Positions 10,305 to 21,929 of a DNA stretch of 64,000 bases are shown here, piece by piece; the first letter of the stretch is position 1; every line of letters begins with the position of its first letter. The position numbers and the translations under genes were made by a program. Source of the DNA: Calliphora vicina (lineage: Eukaryota > Arthropoda > Insecta > Diptera > Calliphoridae); NCBI RefSeq assembly GCF_958450345.1, contig NC_088782.1, forward strand, positions 103,074,358 through 103,138,357. The letters run 5' to 3'. The notes below the pieces were generated by a model. The model was given only the letters and a program-made list of their open reading frames with translations. It made no database searches and was not told the origin of the DNA.

Positions 10305-12099
10305 CATAAAACGCTTTGCAAATGTTATATTTTTAATCTAAATAAATATGGTAGTGCATATTTAAAAGGACTCATAATTTTAAGGCAAATTTGGTACATG
10401 GGCATTTGTTTTTAGCAACTTGTAAGTAGTTAGAATTACATAAATTTCATTTTCATATAATGTAATTAACAATAACACTTCTTATATACAATCTTAAAAA
10501 AATAAGGAACAAATTTAGTACGAGATTTTACGTCGTCCCAACGATAACAATTTCTTAAAAAAATTATATAAATTCACCTCGCACTTTTTCGCAGCTAAAT
10601 TTTTTACCATATGTAGTATGTAATATGACCTTGATATTGGTAAAGAAATTAGGACTGCATCTCACAGCATTAGTAACTGGCAACCTTCCGAAAATTCAAA
10701 AAGTAAAAAAAAAAATCTATAAGAATATGGGCATTGGTTATCACAAATAGCGGAAAATATATTTTTATTTTTCTGATTTAGCAAGCCTCATATTCCATCT
10801 ACATAAAAAAAAGTAAAAATACAACTTAAAGAAAACCTTGTACTATCCAGCTTAATAACAACTTTGAAACCAATTCTTCATAAAAAAAATTTCTGAAATA
10901 TTTTTTACGTTTAAATAGTTGTCAATACCAAACCACTGAAGTTATTAATAAATGTTAAATAGTTTTAAGTACAGCAACAACTATAGATTGAAACTACATA
11001 ACAATAGATCAAATATGCGAAAAAATTTTTTTTTTTATTTTGCGCCACTAAATTGTTGATTTCTCCCACAGTGGGTGGGTAAGAATCCAAAACTGTGTGA
11101 TAGTTTGTTACACTAACCACCGGAAAGATGGGAGGTATATTTAGTGTTTCATTTCGTATGTAATATATCTAAATTTTGGTGGTAGAACTAAAAAACATAT
11201 ATATTCTGGGTCCTCATAAGATTCTAAGACGAGCTATATATGGCCGTACATCTGTTCGTCTGTCTGTTGAAAACACGATGGAGCCCAAACAAAAGGAGCT
11301 ATCTGGTTGAAATTTTCCACAAATACTCTCTGTTGATTATGTTTGTTTGGTATTCAATATCGGTCCATGATTTCACCTATCCCCAATGAATATGTCGCCC
11401 AGAATACTGTTTGAGCAGTCATAAATATATGGATTATGCGGAAATCCTGATAAAATTGTGTACAAATTAGTTCTAAGTACTCTGAAATTATACTGTAAAG
11501 TTTGGGTTTGGCAAAACTCGGGAAATATTTGTCCCCAGTCCCCATACAAGGTCACCCTCAGAAAATGACTTGAACCTTCATAGTTGTCTTATAATAACAC
11601 TATGCAACAAATGAAGACTTTTGGAAAAACACAAGATAATGACAGTATGTCCATTTTGGTGACCGATTTTTTTTATGGGCCCCCAAATTTTCTGAAAATC
11701 AGTGGGACCTCTAAAAAAGGTGTCATCAGTTTTTGGTTAACAGCTAATTCAGACTTTGCGATATGGCTTAACCTTATATGGCAATAATATAGCTAAGAGT
11801 CCGCCAAATAAATTTTGTTAAAATTTTTTTCCAAAAAATAGCTTTTTCGTGCACTTTTGTTGAAAAAATATAGGAAGAAAATTTTTTTTTTTACTTTTTT
11901 TTAGAATAACTTCCAGGGACTACTAATTTTTCAATAACAATATTTTGCAAAGCTGTAGCTACGGTAAATCTGAATAACTCTTGTAAACATAGCAATGCAT
12001 TCTGAACGTGTCTAGTCACCCTAAATAGGTGTCAAATATCACTTTGTAGCTTAAAAATTTTAGGTTTTTACTATTTTTTGACTCTAAAATAAAAATTTT

Positions 12100-12290
12100 T
12101 TGTTAAAAATGTATGTTCGAGTGTATACTTCTCTAATGTGCTGGAATAACGAAGAATGGGCAAATCATTATCGGTATCATCCGGGCGCATCGCTTTATCC
12201 AATCTTGATCACGCAAGACCGGATTGCTGCAAGATATGAAAAAACATTAAAATTTTTGAAAGTGGGCAAGGTTTGTGGAGCTTCTGAAGA
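12100..12290 (+). other. Exon-like open stretch with a consensus 5' splice site, inside FB2
   Basis: Sixty-four codons without a stop; the section 12131-12290 is visibly richer in G+C than its surroundings. The peptide includes NNEEWANHYRYHPGASLYPI and TQDRIAARYEKTLKFLKVGK. The coding-like part runs into GAAGA followed by GTAAGTATA at 12291, a strong 5' splice-site consensus. I recognise no family. The first 50 bp have a diverged inverted counterpart near 13355-13400 and so belong to the foldback arm; the rest does not. It may be a transposase exon of the parent element or a captured host exon, or chance. Confidence 0.35.
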
Positions 12291-12957
12291 GTAAGTATAA
12301 GCTTTTTATATATGTTTTTGATATCGGTGGAAACCTTATGACTAGGAGATTGATATTTTAGTGAAATTAATTAATTTTGTGTTTTTTTGGACGTATTTTA
12401 CCTTAAAAACTAACAATATTATAAAATGGTGATTTTCCATCAAGAAAAATAAAAATTTTGAATTAATGTACAATTTGATCAGTTACAGATATCACAACAA
12501 AATTTGGACGTAATATAGATCTAAATGTTCTTAAGTCAATGGCATCACTAATGTTGCCATTCTTTTTCAAACATCGATATTCCTATAACGAGGTTTTCCA
12601 AAAACTGAGTTTTTTTTTATAAAATAGCCACTTTGACGTTATTTACAGTATGATAGTAAAAACGTTTTGTATGTATATAAACAACATGTAGGGCTATACA
12701 AATATGACGAGTTTTTGAGGATCGGTGCTTTGAGTTTTTAGAATTTTTTATTCAAACCTAAAATTTTGTTTCAAACTTGGCCAAGTTTGGATAGGGCTGG
12801 GGGGTACAATGTCCGCTTAAGTTAGTCAAATTTTACTTTATACGTTTTTGCATTAAGTTCACTTTCCAGATCATAAAAAAATGTATACAGCCACGAAGAA
12901 AATTAGTTTTTTATAAAAGAAAAAATATGGGGACTTTTTTGAGAAAAAACTTAAAAA

Positions 12958-13003
12958 ACACACGCATACAAAGTTGAAAGATGCTTCAACTTTGGATGCG
13001 TGT
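12958..13003. repeat. Strong hairpin within FB2
   Basis: ACACGCATACAAAGTTGAA is followed after a 6-base loop by TTCAACTTTGGATGCGTGT. The stem is about 18 bp with one mismatch. Confidence 0.8.
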
Positions 13004-14100
13004 AACTTTTTATGGGGACGAAATAATTGTTACCAGGTTGATTTTATTTTCTTTAGAATTTTATCGCAAATATATGTCGTATATAAAAAACAAATTTCGA
13101 CCTTTCGTAGGCCCATCATACATACATATATAAAATAAAAAAAAAAGATCGAGCAAAATTTAAAAAAAAAATTAAACTTAAATATCTCTTGAACAAAAAG
13201 AGATACCTACAGATAAAAGTACATTTTTGTAGATCTTCTCAAGGACTATCTACATTTTAAATTTCACCTCATTCGGATCATAAATGGCTTTTTGGCGATT
13301 TTTTTTTAAATGTGTCACATTGAGGGTCCACTCACTGATCCCCATTCCGAACACCTCAGCCGAGTAAATAATACAGCACAACATAGAAGTGTGGACTTGA
13401 TCATACTATTTTAACAAAAAATATTTGTTTTAGAGTCAAAAAATAGTAAAAACGAAAATTGTTAAGGTACAAAGTGATCTTTATGTGCTATTTAGAGTGA
13501 CTAGACACGTTCAGAATGCATTGATATATTCTCAAGGGTTGTTCAGCTTTACCGTAGCTACAACTTGGCTAAATATTGTTAGTGAAAAATTAGGAGACCC
13601 TGGAAGTTATTCTAAAAAAAGTTAAAAAAAAAATGTTTCTTCCTATATTTTTTCAACAAAAGTGCACGAAAAAACAATTTTTTGGAAAAAAATTGTAACA
13701 AAATTTATTTTGCGGAATCTTAGCTATATTATTGCCATATAATGTTAAGCTGTAGCACAAAGTCTGAATTAGCTGTTAACCAAAAACTGATGACACCTTT
13801 TTTAGAGGCCCAACTGGGGGTCCATAAAAAAAATGGGTCACCAAAATGGACAAACTGAGTATAGGGTTTTACTACCCTTTGGTAGTAGAGTCGAGCCTAT
13901 ATAGTCATGATCTTGTGTTTTTTTTCACTGTTGCACTATGTAATTAGTCCACCCTCAGAAAATGACTTTAACCTTCATAGTTGTCTTATAATAATTGATA
14001 TCGATCCTTAATCTTTTAACCAACTTATTTTGATTATTGTCACATATTGGTGGTGGGTATATAAGATTCGCCACAGCCGAATATAACGCTCTTACTTGTT

Positions 14101-14921
14101 ATTTAATGGTAATCTAAATCTAATGGTAATTTTCGAATATTTTATAATAGTGAAACTCGAATTATTGAAGCAGACACGTCTGATTTTTACTGAGTTAGAA
14201 TGTGTGAAAACAGATTCTTTTATTTGTAAATATTTTTCTAATAATTTGTTTATACTTTTTGAATTTTCTATATAATGAACATAGAAATAGGAAATAAAGA
14301 ATTTTCTAGATGAATTGAAAACCAAAAAGTCGGAATTTTGCTTTTTTCTAATGGTAATTTTTGATTTTTTTTTAAATATAAAATCAGGGCATTAGCTCTG
14401 ATGCTAATTGATGTCATACTATATAACTGTTACACTGTATACCTACAAATTCATGAATATGGTAAAACAAAAACCCAACATACTCAGCCAAATACAATAA
14501 ACAGCATATCAAGTTCATTAGCCTTTCGACAACAGCAGTTTGCCCCTTATTTTTCTTCTTCATCTTATTTTTTTTTCTTGTATAAGTGGATGTCAGTGTT
14601 ACTCGTTTATATTATAACGAGTTTTTTTTTCTAGTTTTCATTTTGTTCATTAAAAATATATGTGAGTTTTATATTGTTTCCATTTGCTTTCCAAGCTGCT
14701 GTTAAATGCCATAAAGATGCATTCAGATGCCATTAAGAAAAACACAATAAACTTTTTTTGTTGTTGCACATTGTTATTAAAAATATATGTATATAAATAA
14801 ATAAAATAAGTATTTAAATGTTTGTAAGTTTTTGAGTGCATATTCGTATGTATATGCGTAGTAGGGTGGTACTTATAATGAATTTTCGGTGGTCGCTGGG
14901 TCTAGAATTATTCTCTATCAC
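14101..14921. other. No gene recognised
   Basis: AT-rich, low complexity, including poly-T tracts near 14570-14630. TAGGGTGGTACTTATAATGA at 14863 resembles the start of a TAGGGTGG-ended element (compare FB1 and the mariner at 42015), but no matching right end is seen. Confidence 0.45.
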
Positions 14922-15834
14922 CAGTGTTTAAAAAGCTACGATAACTAACAAATTTTTAACTGTTGCTACAACTACTGCTTCAAAAAAGTGTATGTAGCGG
15001 TAGCAGTAGCAGTAGCATTTGTCTTTTTTCGTTTTCTCGTTTTTTTAAAACTACTGCTACCTTCAAAATATAAAACTCTTAACAGAGCAGTAGTAATAAA
15101 ACATGAATTGTAAATGGAGTAGTAGCATAAAAATACAAATCATTGCTACTGCTCTATATCGAGTTTTAATTTTTAAGGTAGCAGTAAAGTAGCAGTTGAT
15201 GCAGCAGTTAAGGTAGCAATAAAAGTAGTCAAAAAAGAAAATCTTCAGTCATAATACCAAAATTGACAGAATTAAACACTGTGTGTTGTTTTTGTTTTGA
15301 GAGAGTTTGAAAGAATTATTCGTTTTTATTCGTCTCAGATGAAGATCGTGTTTTCTGTGTGTATAACAAAAAAGCCGAACTTTTGTTTACAACACGACCA
15401 ACTTACACAAATATACATTCACAACAACAACACATAATATACTTTTTTGGCTGAAGATTTCTATTTTTGACTTATTTTATTGCTACCTCAAATGCTACTT
15501 AGCTGCTACTTCAACTGCTACTTAACTGCTACTTCTTCTACTACCTCAACTGCTACTTCTATTACTACTAAATTTTAAAAGTAGCAGAATTAATACAAAA
15601 ATTAATGACTGCTACATCAAAACTTTTTCTTTTTTAAGGTAGCAATAGAAAATAAATTACTCTGATACTTTTAAATTTTTCTTTTATTAGTACTACTACA
15701 ACTACTGCTACCAAAATGTGAAGGTAGCAGTAGTAGTAGTAATTATTGACTCCGAGTTTTTATTAATTTTTTAACTAGACTACTTGTGTTTTTTCGTTGC
15801 TACTGCTACTTGTAGTCTAGTTTTTTAAACACTG
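14922..15834. mobile_element. Inverted-repeat element rich in CTACTGCTAC repeats
   Basis: The left end is CAGTGTTTAAAAAGCTA; the right end in reverse complement is CAGTGTTTAAAAAACTA. The interior of 0.9 kb is filled with degenerate trinucleotide-type repeats of (CTA/CTG)n on both strands, such as GTAGCAGTAGCAGTAGCA at 15003-15020. No open frame. CAGTG-type ends are common in hAT elements, but the 8 bases on either side do not match, so the class is uncertain. Confidence 0.65.
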
Positions 15835-15904
15835 CTAAAACTAAATACAGCAAATTTAATCAAAATTTTATAACGGTTTAAGAGGTTGCACATTTTATTT
15901 TAAA

Positions 15905-17400
15905 CTAGCTGACCCGACAGACGTTGTCCTGTGCAAATTTAAAAAAAATGTTTGTATTCGATTTGTGAATTTGTGAGAAGCTGTTTGAAATGTGTAAAAA
16001 TAGATAAAAAAAAACGTATTTTGGATGAAATGATCGACGTAAAGTAATGATTGCTTTGCTGTGATATCATAACTTCGTTCATTGTAATACTCTATGACAC
16101 GACTGATGGGTTTCCGACACGAAAGCAGACGTAATACAATTGACCATGGGAGAAGCATGGATTTTCAAGCTAAATGCCCCAAACACGCAATGACTGCCCT
16201 TGGGATTTGTCAATTGTCATTGCGAATGCAAGCCGTACCGGAAACTGCAAGCCTTTAAAATGGAATGGTCGGTTGTGGTATCAAAACGTCTTCTTTCCTT
16301 TAAGTATTGTTGTTTCAATGACGTTGTTGATCAGGTTATTGCCATTACAAAGAAATGGTTTATGTTTCGTAACATTATGATTACCGATCCGAATTTCAGT
16401 TGAAGATTGTAAGGTGGTAATCCTGGTAAATTCAGCGAGTTTACAAATTCGGTGTGATGGTTGAAGACAACGTCTTGGGAAGTAACGGAATCCACCGATT
16501 TGTACCTCATCAATTCCACAGCAATTTCACTTTGAATCCTAAAATTCAATTCGTCGACATCGAAGTTTTTCGCAGCCAATGTAGCACGTTCGCTGAACCA
16601 ATCATAATTTTTCTAATTGCAAACACCTTTTGGATGAGTTCGGATTATGATGCGGTGAACTGACAGAAAGCTACGGAACATTGAATGCAGCCGGTCGAAA
16701 TGCCAACCGGAATTTTGCCGGCTGCCAATGTTCGCCTAAAATCCGCTGCCAACAGAATTATTGCACCACTAAAACGGCGTTAATATCTACAAAGAATTTT
16801 TATGCGCCATTGTACACTCATTATGTATGTTGGATTTTCATTGATTTGCATATTCAATGGCCTTCCAACAACGTAGCTACAATTCCTGATGAAGCAAGTG
16901 CAAGTACAATATCATTCTGCGAGCGTATCTTTGCCAAAATCAACGCTTTCAAAAAAGTTTTTCCAGTTCCATCGGGAACTTGCAGAAAAAGCCCTCCAGT
17001 TCCATCTTTCATAACTTTCATAAGAGTGTCAATTCAACAGTGGAATGTTTGTTCCATCACACATGGCATCATTGTATTTGCTCCACAGAACAGTCGGTTT
17101 GGATGGGAAGCATGTTGTGATAATTATCGAAAACAATGTTCGTATTTGATGAGAATTTTACGAATGCACAGCATCTCCGAGGATATATTTTCAAAGAGAG
17201 TCATTCTCTAATAATAGCACGCTTCTCTATATGTGTCACATAATTCAGCATTTACTTGGAATGATGTTGGGCCACGAAATGGAGAAAACCTTTCAACCGC
17301 CGCTGAAATTCGATTGATTTCAAGACAAATTCATCATTCCTTCACATTCCAAAAATCTGGTCAATGTTGTAGATGGAGGTCGAACAACTTCTTATAATAC
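15905..17400 (-). pseudogene. Helitron helicase (PIF1-like), decayed, ending at the element 3' terminus
   Basis: Read on the minus strand from about 17330: a fragment RGPTSF...CDTYREAC; a Walker A motif as GLFLQVPDGTGKTFLKALIL (near 16990-16930); VLALASSGIVATLLEGH; then NFDVDELNFRIQSEIAVEL, SLNLPGLPPYNLQLKFGSVI (about 16450-16390), the final helicase motif FPVRLAFAMTIDKSQGQSL (about 16245-16190) and CFSHGQLYYVCFRVGNPS. This is the order in the SF1 helicase domain of Helitron Rep/helicase proteins. Several frameshifts and stops intervene. The minus strand then ends GGGTCAGCTAG followed by T at 15905-15904, the CTRR terminus of Helitrons, with a GACAACGTCTGTC hairpin at 15916-15928. No Rep domain is visible. 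Confidence 0.9.
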
Positions 17401-17529
17401 ATTCTCCACAGTAAAATACACTATTTGACAATTTTCCAGATGTACGGCTAAATGAACAACAAAAATGGCAAATGAAAAATTGACTCCAATCACTGCCTTT
17501 GGTCACACATTTTCAGATGTATTTGTTAA

Positions 17530-17820
17530 GTGGACGTGGACAAATTTTATTTCTATAAAAAAATTTTGTTGACTATTGGGAACATTTAAAACAAAATTTG
17601 CAAAACCTGTCCAGGTGTTCTGTGATTTTAGATATATATCAAAAAAAAGTGGGCGTGGTGAATTTTTTTCAGTAAAAACTTAAATTGGATTACTACGAAC
17701 ATTAAAAAAAATAGCCAATCGGTGCAGATATTTTCCGATTTTAGATAAGTCGAAAAAGTGGGAAAGGTCAGTTTTTCTTTCAGTAAAAACTTAAATTGGA
17801 TTACTACGAACATTTAAGAA
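17530..17820 (+). repeat. Tandem ~105-bp repeat interrupted by the P1 cluster
   Basis: Two and a half units of a sequence containing TTTTCCGATTTTAGATA, AAAAGTGGG and TAAATTGGATTACTACGAAC (17590-17706 and 17707-17818). A further unit resumes after the P1 cluster at 21003-21110 (CCGATTTTAGATAAATGAG, ACTATGACGAATATTTAAA). The P1 cluster therefore landed inside the array. The array probably belongs to the Helitron at its left. Confidence 0.65.
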
Positions 17821-20800
17821 ACAAGTAAGAGTACTATATTCGGCCGTGCCAAATCTTAAATACCCTCCACCTAAATATGATGGTATAACAACTGAAATAA
17901 TATAACAATTGTTAAAAAGACTAGTTTACGCAGAAGATTTCAAATGTACAAAAAATTGTATCTAATTCAGCAATTTATAACTGAAATTCCTATTAGAACG
18001 TATGAAATTTAACAATTTATATACTTAATAATTAGTTAATACCTTTGGATCAACATTTTTCCCTTTTAACCTCAAGTGAAGAAACAGAGTATAAACAAGT
18101 AAGAGTACTATATTCGGCTGTGCCGAATCTTAAATACCCTCCATCTAAATATGATGGTATACCAACTGAAATAATATAACAATTGTTAGAAAGACTAGTT
18201 TACGCAGGAGAAGAAACAGAGTATAAAAAAGGGTATACAAATATATTTAGACAAATTTCAAAATATTTGGTTGTAGGACTTATGTGGGAGCTATGACCTA
18301 TTATGATTCGATTGTCATAAAATATTTTAACGTGATTTTTATGTATTTATATGAGAGCTGTGGCCAATTATGGACCAATATTCACAAAATTCAGTATTAT
18401 GATTTTTGAATACAAATTACTGATCTGTGTACTATTTTGGTTTAATATATTAATGCTATGACCTATTATGGTCCTAAGTATTTGAGGGCTATTTTTGTAG
18501 AATTTCATATAAACAACGCTATTAATAAGAGTGGACCTTATATGGGAGCAATGCCGAATTATGGACCAATATTTAAAAAATCTTGTAGTACGATTCTTGG
18601 ATACAAATTACTGATCGGTGTAAAATTTTGGTTCAGTATAGATTTTTTTGGATATTTGTGCACATTAATGTGTTGTCCTGAAGTGGTTCTTATATGACCA
18701 ATTATGGGCCTATCATCATAAAATTTGGTATATCGATTTTTGTATATATTGAATAAATTTGTTTCGAATTTCAACCTGATAACTATATTTGTAAGAAATT
18801 TATGAGGATTTTAGTTATTTTCGGGAGTGGACCTTATATGAGAGCTATGGCTAAATATGGACCGATATTCAAAAAATTCAGAAGTATGATTACTGGATAC
18901 AAATTACTCACCTGTACATTATTTCATTTTGATATCGATATGTTTTAAATATTTTTAAGGTTAATATCTTTTTCGGAAATGGGCCTTATAGGGGAGCTAT
19001 GAGCAATTATCGGCCAATCTGCATAAAATTTGGTACAGTGATATCTATATATATGAGTATAATTTTTGTCGAATTTTAGCATGGGTATATATAAAGATTA
19101 TTTGTATCGAATTTCAACTTGATAGCGACATTTATAAGACATTTATGCTTATTTAAGAGATTTTCGGAAGTGTACTTTATATGGGGGCTATGGTCAAATA
19201 TGGGCCGATCCACGAAAAAATTTGTAATATGGTTTTTCTTTACCACGAAACTTATTTTTACTGAATTTTATATGGATATTCCTATTCCGTAGGCATTTAT
19301 AGACAATAAAACCATATTTCGGGAAGAAATTTGTATGGGGGCTAGGAGAAATTATGGACCGATTCTTATAATTTTCACCAGAGTTACTTCTTTTATCATA
19401 AAAGTAACGATTGCAAAATTTTATGATATTAGCTGCAATATGTTTTCAAAAAATGTCCAAAAATATGTGAAAATTATCAATTTTTTTTGAGGTTGTCCCA
19501 CATTTTAATTCATAACTTTGGTTCCACTGTACCGATTTCGCTGATTTTCAACACCAAACTGCTTAGGATAATAATAAACATTTTTCTTGCAACTCTACTA
19601 AGTTTGTTTGCGTATTTTGGACGTGAGCGTGATTTACAGAGACGGACAGACAGACGGACATGGCTCAATCGACTTAGAATTTCATAAGGATCAATAATAT
19701 ATATACTTTGTTGGGTCTCAGATGAATATTTCTCAATGTTACACACGGAATGACAAACTTATATATACCCTCATTCACCACTTATGGTGGTGGAGGGTAT
19801 ACAAAAATATATTTAGACAAATTTCTAAATATTTGGTTGTGGGACTTATGTGGGAGCTATGACCTATTATGATTCGATTGTCATAAAATATTTTAAAGTG
19901 ATTTTTATGTATTTATATGAGAGCTGTGGCCAATTATGGACCAATAAAATCTCACAAATTTCAGTATTATGATTTTTGAATACAAATTACTGATCTGTCT
20001 ACTATTTTGGTTTAATATATGAATGCTATGACCTATTATGGTCCTATGTAGGCTATTAACAAGAGTGGACCTTATATGGGAGCTATGCCGAATTATGGAC
20101 CAATATTTAATAAATCTTGTAGTACGATTCTTGGATACAAATTACTGATCGGTGTAAAATTTTGGTTCAGTATAGATTTTTTTGGATATTTGTGCAGGTT
20201 AATGTGTTTACCTGAAGTGGTTCTTATATGGAGGCTATAACCAATATAGGCCGATCTTCATAGAATTAGGTACAACGATTTTGGTATATATGGGGATTAT
20301 TTATGTCGAATTTCAACTTGATAGCGACATTTATAAGACATTTATGCTTATTTAAGAGATTTTTGGAAGTGTTCTTTATATGGGGGCTATGGTCAAATAT
20401 GGGCCGATCCACGAAAAATTTTGTGATATAATTTCTTTTACCACTAAACTTATTTTTGCTGAATTTTCTATGGATAGTGGTGCTATTTTGTAGGCATTTA
20501 TAGACCATAGAACCATATTTCGGGAAGAAATTTGTATGGGTGCTAGGAGAAATCATAGACCGATTCTTATAATTTTCACCAGAGTTACTCCTTTTATCAT
20601 AAAAGTAGCGAGTACAAAATTTTATGATATTAGCTGCAATATATTTACAAAAAATGTCCAAAAATATGTGAAAATTATTATTTTTTTTTGAGGTTGTCGC
20701 ACATTTTAATTCATAACTTTGGTTTCACTGTACTGATTTCGCTGATTTTCAATACCAAACTACTTAGGACAATAATAAACATTTTTCTAGCAACTCTACT

Positions 20801-20997
20801 AAGTTTATTTGCGTATTTTGGACGTGAGCGTGTTTTACACAGACGGTCAGACGGACATTGCTCAATCGACTTAGAATTTCATAAGGATCAATAATATATA
20901 CACTTTGTTGGGTCTCAGATGAATATTTCTCAATGTTACACACGGAATGACAAACTTATATATACCCTCATTCACCACTTATGGTGGTGGAGGGTAT
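17821..20997 (+). repeat. P1 cluster: head, head-body-tail, body-tail in tandem
   Basis: Heads starting ACAAGTAAGAGTACTATATT occur at 17821 and 18096. The first is cut after about 275 bp. The second continues through a body to the terminal hairpin (CACCACTTATGGTGGTGGAG) at about 19770-19791. A third body starts directly at ACAAAAATATATTTAGAC (19791) without a head and ends in the same hairpin at about 20976-20997. The body is itself built of diverged units of about 230-260 bp, each with CTTATATGGGAGCTATGG followed by ATGGACCGAT. Near the tail is AGACGGACAGACAGACGGAC or similar. Confidence 0.85.
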
Positions 20998-21002
20998 AAA
21001 AA

Positions 21003-21250
21003 GTAGCCGTTTTCCGATTTTAGATAAATGAGAAAAGGGGGCGTAATAGTAGGCGTGGTAAATTTTTCTTTCCGCAAAAGCCAATGTTGAACTATGACGA
21101 ATATTTAAAATAAATTATGCAAATCGGTCCAGCCGTTCTCAACTGATGCAATTACCAACGAACGACATTTGATTTGGTATCAAATTATAATTTACGTGAA
21201 AGAAAAATAAATTAAATACGAAAACTATTTTTATAATGCTAAATAAGCTC
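21003..21250 (+). repeat. Continuation of the tandem array and Helitron-like flank
   Basis: Resumes the repeat broken at 17820. Then GCAAATCGGTCCAGCCGTTC at 21118-21137 and ACCAACGAACGACATTTGAT resemble flanking motifs common in Helitrons; the short Helitron at 21930 has a related GAGAATGGCTGGAGCGATTT. The stretch ends near a palindrome, TAAGCTCCACC then GGTGGAGCTTA-like, at 21243-21271. It may be the 5' part of the minus-strand Helitron that ends at 15905. Confidence 0.45.
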
Positions 21251-21271
21251 CACCCTAGTGTAGAGCTTATA

Positions 21272-21929
21272 TTTTCACTGTATGGGTAAGTGTTTATAAT
21301 TGTGTTCGTTGTTGTTCGTGTTGTTGTTTCTATTTATGCCATTGTAATAACAACTTAATTCCTTTCAAGTATTGTTTGTTTGAATGAATGAATGAATAAA
21401 TGCATGAATGTGAGTAGAAATGAATGAAAACTCATTAATTATGCACAACACAAAGGATAAAGTTTAAGAAAATCTACTTAAAAGGAAAATGTACAACAAC
21501 AGCAGCAGCAAGAGAACAATTTAAAGAAATATTTACATGCCACTGTGGCGTATGATTAATATGATGTATTGTTGCATTAATTCATGTTAAAATATTGATT
21601 ATACGCATATTTTGTTTGTTTGTTTGTTGTTCTTTATTACTTTTCAGACATGCGATAAAAAAAAGTTTTGCAAATATTTTTATTCTTTAATATAAAGTGA
21701 TGACAGACGTTTTGAATAATGAAAAAAAACTTTCACTGTTTCTTTCAATAAAACCAAAACTAAAAGTAACTAAAGTTAACACAAGTTAACCTAAGTTATC
21801 TACAAAACTATTTGACTAATAAATATAAAATGAATGATTTGAGTATGCCATCATCTTGTCATCATTTAAGCAATATCAGCAATTTCCACTTTTTCTTAAA
21901 CTTATCTATTAATGTCATCTAGTTACATA
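21272..21929. other. Unique-looking AT-rich sequence with simple repeats
   Basis: Contains GAATGAATGAATGAATAAAT near 21381, AACAACAGCAGCAGCAAGAG near 21495 and TTTGTTTGTTTGTTTGTTG near 21612. No coding signal. This may be host intergenic sequence. Confidence 0.5.

Larger units (their letters stand above)
8934..11073 (-). mobile_element. Transib-type (RAG1-related) DNA transposon with CACAGTG ends
   Basis: Left end CACAGTGGGAGAAA and right end, read in reverse complement, CACTGTGGGAGAAA, followed on both sides by AATTTAGTGG, form inverted repeats. The flanks are GGTGG at 8929-8933 and GGTGG at 11074-11078, a perfect 5-bp GC-rich duplication. Known Transib transposons have ends starting with a CACWRTG heptamer like the V(D)J recombination signal and make 5-bp GC-rich duplications, so the assignment follows from both traits. 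A transposase-like C-terminus is on the minus strand at 9461-9595. Much of the rest is decayed, and a hAT element (9628-10304) sits inside. Confidence 0.75.
11598..13949. mobile_element. Long foldback element FB2 (2.35 kb) flanked by 45-bp direct repeats
   Basis: The left arm (about 11598-12110) reappears inverted at about 13380-13949. Good landmarks are CACAAGATAATGACAG at 11630, with its complement near 13905-13917, and TGTCATCAGTTTTTGGTTAA at 11721, complement at 13777-13796. A 45-bp sequence lies directly repeated at both edges (11553-11597 and 13950-13994, one mismatch). The surrounding P1-type repeat contains this sequence once elsewhere (complement at about 45338-45377), so the second copy is a duplication made here. 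An 18-bp-stem hairpin lies at 12958-13003. An exon-like patch lies at 12100-12290. Confidence 0.75.
11095..14100 (-). repeat. P1 repeat, minus orientation, interrupted by FB2
   Basis: The head is at the right: ACAAGTAAGAGCGTTATATT in reverse complement from 14099. The tail is at the left: the GTCTGTCTGTTGAAAACACG region (11251-11275) and TCATAAGATTCTAAGAC (11214-11230) are the complement of P1 3' sequence. FB2 (11598-13949) splits it. The left limit is approximate because the terminal hairpin is degraded. Confidence 0.6.

Noticed and set aside
16681..17211. 176-codon plus-strand frame
   Set aside because: It is the antisense shadow of the Helitron helicase on the minus strand, where the Walker A and other motifs lie.
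17930..17960. TTTACGCAGAAGATATTTTA-like word in P1 heads, translating as VYAEDILF, similar to an RT active site
   Set aside because: Only a few residues match, the surrounding frames show no other RT block and the word occurs in every P1 head.
20266..20661. 131-codon minus-strand frame inside the P1 cluster
   Set aside because: Equivalent frames recur in other P1 copies with stops at different places; no protein family resemblance.
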